DNA from: Hypomesus transpacificus
Taxonomy: Eukaryota > Chordata > Actinopteri > Osmeriformes > Osmeridae
NCBI RefSeq assembly: GCF_021917145.1
Contig: NC_061065.1
Location: 11,529,412 to 11,593,411 of the forward strand
Reading direction: 5' to 3'
Length of the DNA stretch: 64,000 nucleotides
Shown one piece after another: positions 35,054 to 47,100 of the stretch (positions are counted from its first letter, which is position 1; the number at the start of each line of letters is the position of its first letter). The notes under the pieces are model-generated. The model saw only the letters and a program-made list of their open reading frames with translations. It made no database searches and was not told the DNA's origin. The position numbers were made by a program, and so were the translations under genes.

Positions 35054-35059
35054 TTTATT
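35054..35059 (-). terminator. Candidate poly(A) signal of il20ra
   Basis: AATAAA on the minus strand, about 1 kb beyond the il20ra stop codon. Other AT-rich variants (near 35447) could be used instead. Confidence 0.45.
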
Positions 35060-36091
35060 AACCATTTGAGGACGGAAATCATAACTTCCATATAAAAACA
35101 ATCTTTAAAAAAACACAAGCATACACAGTAACAGTGAAGCTCTCTGGAAATAAATTATTAACAGTTAAAATAAGGAAGTGATTCCATTAAAAACATTCCC
35201 GCTGCCAAACCAGGGGGAATGAATCTGTTTGACTTGACAAACCATCCAACCCAAAGGACTCAGCAGACTAGCCTGTCAATTCAAATTAACTAGAGAATCG
35301 AATAATCATGACAGGCTATTTGGGGGGCAATAATCATTGTCATTACGCTTCTTTAAACAAGTTAGAAATCTAATTTAGCATTCATTAACATGTATTTTGT
35401 TTAAAAGTTCTGAAAGTTATTTTCTAAACAAATTAACAGTTTTTTTTATTTACTTACTAATTGTTTCGTAATCTCATCAAAGGGTTGTAGCTTGCCCATG
35501 TGCACTCATACTGTTCGCGCCATGGGAAGTGTTAGTGCTTCACAAAACACAAAATAAAACGACATTCTTATATAATATTTGTTTTTACTACTCATATGGT
35601 GTGTTCCTTCATTACAGTGGCTGTGTTCAGGTGTGTAGTTGTAGGCACCTTCAGCATTTCCTTCACGCTACAATATTATGTTAATACATTATCATAAAAT
35701 GGAGTTAGATATTACGATTTTAAATTCAAGCCATCAGCAGACTTTAACAGAGGTAATTAGACAGTAACAGTTAAAGTGATTGGATAGATTAGATAAATAC
35801 AATTAAACAGTAACATGAATATCACAGAGAGTAAACATAATTCCTTCATCTCTTTTGGCGGCTGAATCAACTCAACATGATTATTATGATTATTAAGTGT
35901 AGTATACAAAAGAAGTTATCCAATCTCACATTGTTCAATGTTGAGGTCAGCTGGCATCATGACATTGTGTTTTTGTTTTCCTATTCCTATTCCTGTTTCT
36001 GATATTGAGGTTATTTGGTTTCCTCTTTGTCCATGTACTGTAGATGCTATCTGATTTTCTATTGGTCCATGTATCTTGACCTGTCGTGCTT

Positions 36092-39000
36092 TTAGTCTAC
36101 ATTGATCTGGAGACTCCAGGTGTTCTGGAGATTGGTGATGTCACTCTCTGGCTCGCTCTCCTGTGATGCCTGGCGCACCAAAACACTGGGGAGGATCTCT
36201 CCTGGGTCTATCTGTCCCAGAGCACCCTCTGCCTCTATCCCTCCAACGATCCATCTGTCTATCCCTCTCTCCATCCCTCCCTCCATCCTGTTCTCTGTCC
36301 CTATCTCCATCCCTCCCTCCATCCTGTTCTCTGTCCCTATCTCCGCCTCCACTTTGTCCCAGGAAAAAGGGAGGAATGGGATATGTAGCTTTCTAGTCTC
36401 AGGGCTCCAGTCAACACAGTGTCCTCCCTCCTCCTCTTCCTCCTGCTCCAACCCTTCCTCTTCCTTGACCTCCTCCTGTTTGACTCTACTGTGTGTCTGG
36501 GCTGGGGACAGTGACAGGTTGACCTTGGCCTGCAGCAAAGGTTGTGACTCCTCCCCTTTACTGTTCCCGTCCCACTCCTGGCTTTGAGGAGGCAATCTCC
36601 AGACGCTGCCCTGCCGTTGTTGAGCATTTGAGCTCAATACCCTAGAGCCCAGCTGGGGGGCATAGGGTAGAAGAGTTTGACTCTCCCCCTCTCTCTCCCT
36701 CCATCTTTCCAGCCGCAGTGGAGAGGCAGGCAGGGGGATATGGAAGAGTCCCGTGTGGAGGTCTCTCTCCAGGTGTATCCCAGCGCTGATACTCTCCTCG
36801 TCTAGCTTCTCTACACTTTGACCCTGGCCCTGGCCTTGGCTCTGGCCTTGATGCTGACTTCGGTAGTGACCCTGACTCTGGCCCTGGCTCTGTGTCTGAC
36901 TCTGACCCTGACCCTGGCCCCGGCCCCATCCCTGGCCTTGGCTCTGGCCTTGATGCTGACTCCGGTACTGACCCTGACCCTGACTCTGACTCTGGCCCTG
37001 GCTTTGTGCCTGACCCTGGCCCCGGCCCCGGCCCTGGCCTTGATCCTGACTCCGGTACTGACCTTGATTCTGGCCCTGGTCCTGCTCTGAGGTTAACCCT
37101 ACAAGGCCATAGTCCACCTCTTCCTTTCTGTTCTCCGGAACCTCATCCTCCCAGAATGCATCTGGGGCTGGTGTGCAGGGAGGCCGCTGGCCTGGAAAGG
37201 AGGGCAGAGACAGTGTGTCGCTCTGGCCAGGTGGGGTGGGCAGGGTGGGGAAGAGGGGGGCAGGCTTGGGGGCTACTGGCATCTCCATGGTGCTCTCAGT
37301 AAGCAGGTGGAAGATCATGATGTTGACTGTCTCTGGGCTGAAGGTGCGAGGGGGGGTCTGTAGATGGGACATCTCCTGTGGGTGCAAAACGGGGTCGGGG
37401 GGAACAGGATAATCATGATGCATGAATACATCAATAAACTAATGAATAAATGAATGAATTGATAAATGTATGGATGTATGGATGTATATGTGTGTCTCAC
37501 CAGAGTGTGAGGACTCTTGTGCTCCTTGCCCTGCACAGAACGGTATAGCATCCAGCCAGTCAGGAGCAGCAAGAATAGGCAGACGGATGGGACTACAACT
37601 CCCAGCAGCACCCGCAGCATCTGACCAACCACAGGGTCTAGAGGGAGAGGTAGAGAGGTTAGAACATACAGCACTGAAAGGAAGGGGTATCGATATACAC
37701 ATACTCTCTATCTCTCCCCTCTCTTTCTCTTTCTCTTGCTGTCTCTTGCTTTTTCACATGCACTCCTGAGGAATTAGTACATTAAAAGGAATGTTGCCCT
37801 GTAAGAAACAGGCCTGTAATATGGCTAGGTTATAGTTCAATGATACCTAGTAAATGAAACTGGATCAGTTTGAATTCCTGGGCTGACTCTAATGTTACAG
37901 GAAAGGTTGCTAGCATCAAGGATTGAAGCACAAACCAAGCCTTGTGTAGGTGTAGATTTTCTAGGTGTCAATGTGGTTTACAATGCACGGGTAGGTGTGT
38001 AGGTGACTGTGTAGGTCGTACCTGGGGGTGTGTGTATGCAGTGCCACTCTGAAGCCAGACACACCAGAGGAAGTGATAAGAAGTCAGCCTTGGCAGAGAA
38101 GCAGTATTCTTTGTCATATTCTAGCAGAGGATACTCATAGAACAGGCTCTGAAGGGAGAGGAGGAAGTGGCGCTGGAATACAAACACACACACACACACA
38201 CATTGAGTAATCCAAGGGGGAAAGGTTACAGTACACACAGGAAGGTATAATCAGCATACATCGAGATATTTAGGATTCCCTGACTGTCTACATGTTTTCA
38301 TCTTATTAGATCATACTACAGCAACATGAGTTGTGTTAAACAGCATTGTGCACAAAATCCATTCTGAGGTCAACAGGAAGAGAGCTGACCGTCCGGTTCC
38401 TGTCCTGGTGCCAGACAGAGAGGTTAAAGGTCATCTGGGGAAAGATCCGGCTCATGGGTACTTGGGGGGTCTGGTTCTGGACAGGCCACCTCATCGGACC
38501 GCTCAGCCAGACTTTGGCCTTGGTGTCCTGGACCTTCACTGACACCAGCGGTGGACCCAACACAGCTGGGGGGAGAAGGGCACATGATGGATGATACCTA
38601 GGATACCATGCTGCCCCCCCTGCTCTCTCCTTTTCACACACATTCTCCCTCTTACTCATTCACACACATTCTCTCAATCACTTTCTTTTTTTTGCTTACT
38701 GTCATGTTTGGGGTCAAACCTCCTCGGGGTGATGGTCCATTTAGAGGAGGTGTTGGTGGCCGTCGCCTTGACCCTGGCGAAGTAGCCCTCCTCCAGGTCA
38801 CTTGTCTCATTGGTCAGATCACACCAGGTCTTGGCAATATCCCTACACAGCCTCGCCACCCTCCAGCGCAATCGTTTCCCTCCGCCCTCCTCCTTGTCAC
38901 CGTAGCTGGGGGACAGAAAATAGAGCCATATGGTGGTTAGTCCTTCGTCAGATGATTCCACATGACACACACACGCTCTCTCGTCACACACTGTTCCTTG

Positions 39001-40393
39001 TTGACACTATGCTACCCACCCCTAGACAGGTGGCGGATAGCAGTGAAGCTTCAAGTCCAGATGAGCTTACATGGCGTAATCCACAGAGTAATGGGTGTGG
39101 TCGGGGGACTTCTCTCCTGGACTCCATCGGAGCTCATTCCTGAGGTTGAGGGATGTGAATGTGAGGTTCACAGGCTTGGGGAGAGAGGACCTGGGAGAGA
39201 CTGCTACACACACATACATGCACAGAAAAAAGAAACCAAACTGTCATTTCAATCATTTTTTAGCTTCCCTTCCTATGTTGTCGAAATTGGAAGCCCTGCT
39301 ATTAAACCAAGAGGCCAGATCACATATTTTCCTCTCTCTCAGGCAACCTCTACTAGGCCAGTTGCCATCTTTTTATTCTGACATCATCTACAGTAAGAAG
39401 TTAGAGGTCCCATCTCTTCTCCCACAGCCATGATGTAGAGGGCATGGAATCTCTTCACTTACTCAGTAGGTCTCTAAGATCCTCTCTGTGCTCTCAGAGA
39501 TGGAGCCAGACGAACACGGGAGACAAACAGGAAGCCACAGTGATTGAAGATTTTCTAGAAACAGTTTTATCAATCCTACAGTATACCCCAAATTAGATTA
39601 TTCTCTCTTTCCTGCTGAAGACCACAACACCTCTGCTTCCTGTTTGCCTCACACCCGCACGTGTTCAGTTCAGCATTTGGTTCTGGGGCACTGGATACAA
39701 ATTAACCACTAGTGAAACAGTGTCTAATTAACACCTTTTTTTTTTATTTGTCAGGTATTCAGCTCTGTTTTTATTCTAGCTATAACAATGAACATCATTC
39801 TGACATACTTTGATTATTATGATGCCAATTCTATTATCAACAGAGTTCCACCGAAGGTCAATGTGCATTTAGGGTTAGTATAGTGTACTATCTATTGTTA
39901 TCTGTAATTTAGGAAGTTTTAGTATTAGGGTTAGTATAGTCGATATTTTTATTGCTACCTGTATATGTAGGAAGTTTCACTTATTTAAGCTCAGCATTTA
40001 TGTAAATTGTGTTCCGTGTACTTATATGTTATGTTATGCCAGGTGCTTGCGTTGTCTTGTCTTAAGAATTTCAGTGCCCAGTCTAACCTTGTGTTGTTCT
40101 GTGTACCTGACAAATAAAAGACTTGAACTTGAACAAGTAATACATAATTGCCCGATTTAAACAGCATGCCTTAACACTGCAGCGAGTGTTACGCAATAAG
40201 GTTTAAAACTTTAACAACAATAAACAATAGTTTATTTTCAAATACATTATTTTGAGTAATGTCTATAATATGTAACCCATAATGCCCCATATAAATACAT
40301 GTTTTACAATGTTGATGTGGTTGATGAGAACAGCCCACCTGCAGTCTGGACGATGGTGAAGAGGAGAACACAGATTAAATTATTTTGCAACAT
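36092..40393 (-). CDS. il20ra: Class II cytokine receptor, IL-20 receptor alpha type (CRFB8-like)
   Basis: Single-pass ligand-binding chain for IL-10-family cytokines, signalling through JAK/STAT (family knowledge). Seven coding exons on the minus strand join in phase: 40393-40339, 39203-39071, 38905-38700, 38565-38390, 38172-38022, 37637-37501 and 37375-36092, giving 713 residues. Exon 1 encodes a signal peptide (MLQNNLICVLLFTIVQTA). Two fibronectin-III domains follow (about 19-240), with SLPKPVNLTF, HYSVDYAIYG, RLCRDIAKTWCDLTNETSD and several N-glycosylation sequons. The transmembrane helix is at about 248-272 (VVVPSVCLFLLLLTGWML). The 440-residue cytoplasmic tail carries a Gln/Gly/Ser-rich repeat (about 385-472). 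A later segment, HCVDWSPETRKLHIPFLPF, resembles a motif in human IL20RA's tail. The seven-exon layout and its place beside slc35d3 support il20ra. Ligand specificity is not visible. Confidence 0.87.
36270..36352 (-). repeat. 36-bp in-frame tandem duplication in il20ra
   Basis: Two copies of a 12-codon unit encode IGTENRMEGGME twice in the distal cytoplasmic tail. It is length-variable in principle but in frame. Confidence 0.85.
36818..37081 (-). repeat. Coding Gln/Gly/Ser minisatellite in the il20ra cytoplasmic tail
   Basis: About 88 codons (residues 385-472) are built of GQ and SQ dipeptides. A YRSQ word recurs three times, roughly 30-34 residues apart. The DNA is an imperfect CTGGCC/CTGACT-type repeat that stays in frame. 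No such tract is in human IL20RA as I remember it. Confidence 0.9.
39880..40137 (+). mobile_element. Probable 3' fragment of a non-LTR retroelement in il20ra intron 1
   Basis: The stretch ends CCTGACAAATAAAAGACTTG followed by AACTTGAAC, with CTTAAGAATTTCAGTGCCC upstream. From memory this is a common LINE-like 3' end in fish. It lies antisense to il20ra in intron 1. The 5' limit is uncertain. Confidence 0.55.
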
Positions 40394-41124
40394 TATGCCT
40401 CAAATATGAAACCACCACAAACACGTAGTTACGATCTTGTTGTCTGACATCTCGACGCCAAACCTAAACTAAAGAGGCAACTCTACAAATAGCCTAAGCC
40501 TAAATTATTCACATAGTAGAGGATACCTTCCTGCGTCTCGTGTCGCGGCAGTTTCTGGAATCTGACAAAACCTGGTACAGGTAGCCTGTGGGGCAAGCGT
40601 CAAAAGGCGGGGTTAATTACTCACTGTACGTAGCTGGAATGTGAAACCAAAAAGGTCTGATATGTGGCTGCCTCTGAAAAGTCACAAAGTATGAATAAAC
40701 TATTTTGTGGGCCTGCTGTTATGTTAAAGACCTGGGTTCGTGCTTACTGGTGGGCCCACAACATATCTATAAATTACCAATATGGCAACGTTTGGTTGTT
40801 CACATAATAAAGAAATAACATATAGATTTTGTAGTCCATCAACATTCTTGACGACAGTAAATACTTCGTCGACCGGTTTATCATGTTGAGCCGTTCTTCC
40901 CGCAAATCAATGCCATCATGTGGCCGGTATGCCAACTTGCACTAAGCGGAACCATGTAGTCCTACATTTTGTGTCTAGTCGTTTTGTTGATGAGGTTGCA
41001 AGAAATGATTTCCGGCCCATTGAGTGAGCCGTTGTTAGTCTGCAAGCAAGTGTATGTAGGATATCAAGCTATGAAACAAAGTGATTTATGACATGTACTG
41101 AAATTTGCTTTACGCGGTTAAAAC
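40394..41124. promoter_or_regulatory. Bidirectional il20ra/med23 promoter interval
   Basis: il20ra (minus) and med23 (plus) start codons face away from each other across 731 bp, so the interval must hold both promoters and 5' UTRs. GATTTCCGGCCCATTG near 41005 contains an ETS-type core (TTCCGG), typical of housekeeping promoters. No TATA box was seen at a convincing place. Confidence 0.55.
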
Positions 41125-44100
41125 ATGTCTATCTCAATGGAAACCCAGCTTCAAAGCATATTTGAGGATGTAGTGGTACGTTCACTTTTTGTACAACAGA
41201 GCCATTAATTGACGAGCTTGCTAGCTGTAGCTGACGTTAGCCCACATCCATCTGTAAAACAGGGGGTTGGTTAGCCTGTTTATCAATCAAAATAACTAGA
41301 CAGGCGTTCACATTGAACACGAGCGCATAATTTCGTCAACCGCATGCATTTCATTTCACGATAGCTGTATTATCTTTCAAGCTAGAAAGCTTGACATCAG
41401 CGCACATTTACTGAACTATTGTTTGCACTGATCGGAGCGTTGAATACATGGATTGTTATTCATAGTTATTGATGGTGCTCACTGTGTAGTAACACGTGAA
41501 TAAACATGGTTATTCTATTTTTCTCAGAAAACGGAGGCAATTGAAGAAGTTTTTGCGGGGTAAGACGGCTCAAGCCCATATTAGTTAGCTAACGAATGAA
41601 CGGGCATTGACCCTGTTGAATTTACTCAATCCTGTGTCTGGAGAGGTATCTGACTCTTCCATCTCTCTGCTGTCCTTTCTCACTATCTCCACTCCTCTTT
41701 TGCTCAATTCTCCATCTCTCCTACCTCTCTTCTTCCCTATCCTTCTCTCCCCCTTCCTTCTCTCCATTTCCCTCGTTCACTGCCCATCTCTTTAGCATGT
41801 TTACTGACACGCCGGAGGATGAAAACACCAAACTCTCCACCTGCCTTGGAGCTTTCAGGCATTATTGGGGCACACTACCACCGGTGAGTCTGATCCTTTA
41901 GCCCTACCACAAGCAGTTACCCAACACATACTTCTATCTCCTGCTATAGACCGACTATACTAGTTAATTTATTTATATCTCCAAGTGAGGTTTTATCTCA
42001 TTGGTTGACCTTGTTGCTGGTTTTGTTGTGTGGTTTACCCCTCCCCCCCCCACCCCCAGGACTCACATGACCAGTGTGTGCAGTGGATCGTCAGATTCAT
42101 CCATGGGCAGCACAGCCCCAAGCGCATCTCCTTCCTGTACGACTGCCTGGTGAACGCTGTGCAGACCAGTTTGCTGACTCCCAGGCAAGAACATGTGATG
42201 GGGGCTGCATGCTGTCAGCTGCTTCGGCTCCCACCTGCACCCACACTAGGGCCTCTGAGGCTGCAGGAGAGTGTGTGTGTGTGTGTGTGTTAAAGAGTGC
42301 CTGTTGTGTGTTACAGGATGGTGTGTGTGGCTCTGATAAGCTCAGACAGTCTGGAGTGGGAGAGAACTCAACTGTGGGCGCTCACCTTCAGACTGATCCG
42401 CAAGATCATTGGAGGGGTGGACTACAAGGTCAGACTCTCAAGCACACACAGCTCTGGAAGGAGAAGCATCTCTCTTGATCTATAGGGTTTTCCGAAAACT
42501 GAAGCACATGTGATTGATCACATGTGGGGCTTCTGCCAATGACATCAGTCGGTTGGACCTTTAAAGCTGAGAACGATGATTGATCGTCCAGTTGGAATTG
42601 TGCTGTTCAGCCCATGTCAGGTGATTAGTATTGTGTGTGTGTGTCATCAGGGAGTCAGGGACCTGCTGAAGGCAGTGCTGGATAAGATCCAGACCATCCC
42701 CAACACCGTCAGCTCTGCTGTGGTCCAACAGCTTCTGGCTGCCAGAGAGGTAACACTCAGCCTGACACACAGCTGCTACCCTCTAGGTGTTGTGGAATAC
42801 TGTGTTGTGATACAGGAGGGGTTTTGTAATAACATGTTGTTATATGTTAGCTGTTGTATAAATAACATGTTGAGATACGGGAGGTGTCGTTTCCTAACCT
42901 GTCGTTTCTCTCTCAGGTGGTAGAGTATATTCTGGACAGGAATGCTTGTCTGCTTCCTGCCTACTTTGCCATCACTGAGATCAGGAAGCTGTACCCTGAA
43001 GGCACACTGTCACACTGGGTACTGCCACTGCTTCACCACATGATCACAACCTGACTGCATGTGAACACCACCATGGAACAGTTATGACACAATGTCCTCG
43101 CAAAAATCTTCTCCTCTACTACCTCCTCTCTCACCATCCCCAACCCTTCTTCTCCTCTCCTCTTTCTCCTCCTCTTCTCCCTCCTCTGTCCCCATCCCCA
43201 ACTCTCCCCCTCCTCCTCCAGCTCCTGGGCAGTCTCCTGTCAGACTTTGTGGACAGCTTCAGACCCACAGCCAGGATCAACTCCATCTGTGGTAAGCAGA
43301 CACCAAGCTCATCTGATGGACTTTTGCTGTGTGTTTGTCTGTGTACGCGTGTCTACTAAAGTGTATGTCTGCATGTGTGCCTGTAGGCAGATGCAGTCTG
43401 CTTCCAGTGGTCAACAACTCTGGAGCCATCTGTAACTCCTGGAAGCTGGACCCCACAACCCTCCGCTTCCCACTGCGTGGCAATCTTCCCTTTGACAAGG
43501 TCGGAAACAACACACTCACACACTTACTGACTGACTGATTGATATAGTGTTAAATAGTTTTAACTATTTTAGTGGTTAGAGTCAAGGAACCAGGCACAGT
43601 ACAAAATACCCTCATTCCAGCTACCAGGCACGGTGCTGCAATGATAATATCGCAACTACAATACTTTATTAATACATATACTCTGTTATATCTTACAATT
43701 TCTTATGATTCTATGTGTGTGTAGGACCTGTTTGAGCCCCAGACAGGACTCCTGCGCTATGTTCTAGAACAGCCCTACTCCAGAGAGATGGTCTGCAACA
43801 TGCTGGGCCTCAACAAGCAGGTACCCCTCCTCCTCCTCCAACACCCCCTCTCCTCCTCCTCCTCCAACACCCCCTCTCCTCCTCCTCCTCCAACACCCCC
43901 TCTCCTCCTCCTCCTCCAACACCCCCTCTCCTCCTCCTCCTCCAACACCCCCTCTCCTCCTCCTCCTCCAACACCCCCCTCTCCTGCTCTTTCTCCTCTC
44001 CTCCTCTTCCCTCTTATCTTCCTCCCCCATTCCTACCTACCTTTTTCTCTTCCTCTTCTTTTCTCTTCCTTTCACCATGGTAACATGGGTATAGTAGTAC

Positions 44101-47100
44101 AAACAGGAAGTTCATGAGGGCCAGCCAATCAAACACGTTTTCCCATAGTTGGTGGTAGTGGGCCAAACCCTGAGGTATGTAGCACCACTGCTCTGTTCCT
44201 ACCAGGCCAGACCCTAGCTGTCTCACCTCAGTATGCCCTGACTGACTGCTTCACTGGCTGGATGACTGTTTTTACCAGGCCAGACTGCTCCCATAACCTC
44301 CATAGCCCTGACTGAATGCCTTTCTGACTCTATATGCCAGCGAGACTCGCTCATCCTCAGTATGCTCTGCCTGGCTTGTTATGTGACTGTTTTACCAGAA
44401 TACTTCTTTTCTGACTGGCTAGCAGGCCAGTCAACTGATTCTGCCAGACCAGACCCCAGATCGCTCAAATTGGTGCGCCCTGACTGATTGGTTAACTAGC
44501 TGGATGACTATTTCATCCTCCTTCCTTCTCACCGATATAGAGGACCACACTGATTGGCTGACTGAATTGCTGCCTGATTCTGACCTCCACTTGTCAGGGA
44601 TCCAGCTGACTGGCTGAGCAGGCTGATGGTCAGTCAGGGCGTGCTGATCTCCAGGTTGTCTGGGACCTGGCCTCCTAGTCACTGTCTGTCTCTTCTTGTT
44701 TCTTCTACTTCTGTCCTGCCCTGCCACCCTCCCTGCTCTAGACCTTGAACATTGCTCAGGTATGTTCACAATGACTCAGCCCTACTCTTGTTTGTGACTA
44801 ACCACATGATTGGAGTTCCTCCTAGAGTCAAACCCTAGGGCTTGAAATTACTTCAGCTGGCGCTGCAGGCAGACAGGTGTCTGATCGACAGACAGACAGA
44901 CAGACAGGTACAGCTCTGTGTCGAGGTCAGCAGTCCAGCTGTGCTGCTGTCGACATCCTGGTGTGGTCCCTGCTGTCCACAGCTGTCCATCTGCTGCTGT
45001 CGGCCCACACAGCCCCAGGTCCCCAGCTCTCACACGCTGTACCGTGTCCAAACCTGCCCCCCAGTCTCACCTGTTCAGTGGAGGTACCTCACTGCAGTGG
45101 ACACACTTGGAAAAACAACTTTTGTTCTGTCTCTGTTTTTTTGTTTTGTTTTTCCCAGCACCTCTCCCTCCCACACTTATGTAAAATGGAGACACAACAA
45201 AACCCTCTCCTTCCACCCTACCTGCTTTGAACCTGTAGAATGCTGTTGCATGATTCTAGAATCTGTAGTCTGGATTCTAGCTGCTCTGGTATCAAGAGGA
45301 GCAGCATCTTCCATGTCGAGGCTCTGGTTCCTGGAGCTTATCTCATATCAGATCTGGTTTCCTGGAGGTTATCTCATATCTGTTTGGCTGTTTTCAAATC
45401 CTGAGCCAGTGACGTTGTCGTGGAGACCTGTCAAGGCGTACCTGAGAATGAACAGAGCTGTTAATTTCAAGCCCTGATCTGCTGCATGCCTCAATGTCTC
45501 CTCCAGGCACGTGTTTGTGTGTGTGTGTGTGTTTGTGTGTGTGTGTTATTTACGATGAGAGAATCAGATGCATTATGGGGAATGCAAAGAACTGGCCATG
45601 AGGTTTCGGTATCCATTGTTAACATGAAAGAACGAAAAGGTTTGACACGTGATCTCTAGCACTGTGGACGCCGCCGTCTCCAGAATGAGTCAGTGAAGGC
45701 TGTTTGACCTCGGGTCTCACCTGACGCCTCAGGATCTGCTGGGACGTACTGTTGGCTGGGCTGCTTTACATAAAGCCTCCTGTCCACATGTTTCCAGACA
45801 GAGAAGAGAGGCCTTCTTTCCGCTGCTCTGCTCATGGCCAGTGTTGCTGAGATGAATGGCCGTGTGCCCCTCCCTGCATGTGTCTCCCCCCCCCCCCCTC
45901 TTCATCCCCTTCCTCCCCCACAGAGAGGCGACACTGGAGCACACAGCCTGACTCGCACCAGAACACTGGCACGCGCCTTGGCTTTCACCCCTGTAGTCTG
46001 CACTCTGGCCACTAGAGGGCGGCAGACCGTCGCTTTAGAAGAGCTGACTGTTGAGATGAACTCGAGAGGCAGCACCCGTTGAACTGTTGAATACTTCAAG
46101 AAGTCTTCTGGAGGGGAACATGTTTGTGGATCCGAGCCCAGCCTGTCTCAACAGCTCCTCTCATATGAACGTCAGTGTTCTGCAGAGAACAGTCTCTGTG
46201 CTCTGGTGCTTCTCTGGGATCAGGGCTTCCTATGGCAGTGGTGCTGTGCTGTTTTCCTATCACACTGTGTGTGTGTGCGTGTGTGTGTGTGTGTGGTGTC
46301 CAGCTGTAGCACTGCCCTGTGTGAGTAGTATGATGTTGTTGAGCTGTGTGTGAGATGTCAGCTGTGTTTGCAGCGATCCTGGTCACGGTCATGCGCTCGT
46401 CTTCCCCTGGCGTGTTCTGGGGGTGTTTGGGCCTGTGTTTGGGCCTGTGTTTGGGCCTGTGTTTGGGCCGTGTTTCCATTCTCTCTGAAGCCTCCTTCCT
46501 CCTCCTGTTACTGGATGGGGATCTCAGATCTGACATGAAGGGGTGGTGGCAGCACTCTCCGCTGACACCCGTCCTGTCAGATCACTGATGCCTCAAGGGA
46601 AGGTTGACTTTCCAGAGAATCCAAACATGGTCCCTGTTAGGAGGGCTAATCCTAAGGGGCACCCTGACCCTCTGTGACCCCTGACCCCCCCCCCCCCCCC
46701 AGCACAAACAGCGCTGCCCGGTCCTGGAGGACCAGCTGGTGGACCTGGTTGTGTACGCCATGGAGCGCTCCGAGACCGAGGAGCAGTTCGACGACGGCGG
46801 CACCAGCCAGTTGCTATGGCAACACCTCTCCTCCCAACTCATCTTCTTCGTGCTGTTCCAGTTCGCCAGCTTCCCCCACATGGTGCTGTCTCTGCACCAG
46901 AAGGTTAGATGCACACACACACATTCCTGCACCAGTAGGCCATTATGCTGGTGACAGGAGGTGACTTGTGCTGTTTTTTCCCCAGCTGGCTGGGCGGGGC
47001 CTAATTAAGGGGCGGGACCACCTGATGTGGGTCCTCCTGCAGTTCATCTCAGGAAGCATCCAGAAGAACGCGCTGGCCGACTTCCTGCCCGTCATGAAAC

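Larger units (their letters stand above)
29390..36091. other. slc35d3-il20ra intergenic region and 3' UTRs
   Basis: 29390-29860 is slc35d3 3' UTR ending near AATAAA 29837-29842. About 35050-36091 is il20ra 3' UTR (minus strand), with AATAAA complement at 35054-35059. Between them lie retroelement debris (30700-31180), a 41-bp GA-rich minisatellite (31206-31402), CA/GT microsatellites (32100-32140, 32515-32545, 32752-32812) and an 18-bp minisatellite (34072-34605). No coding exon is supported. Confidence 0.65.

Noticed and set aside
42185-42293. Read-through of med23 exon 4 or use of CAT|GTGATG donor
   Set aside because: It breaks the conserved reading LTPRMVC and puts exon 5 out of phase.
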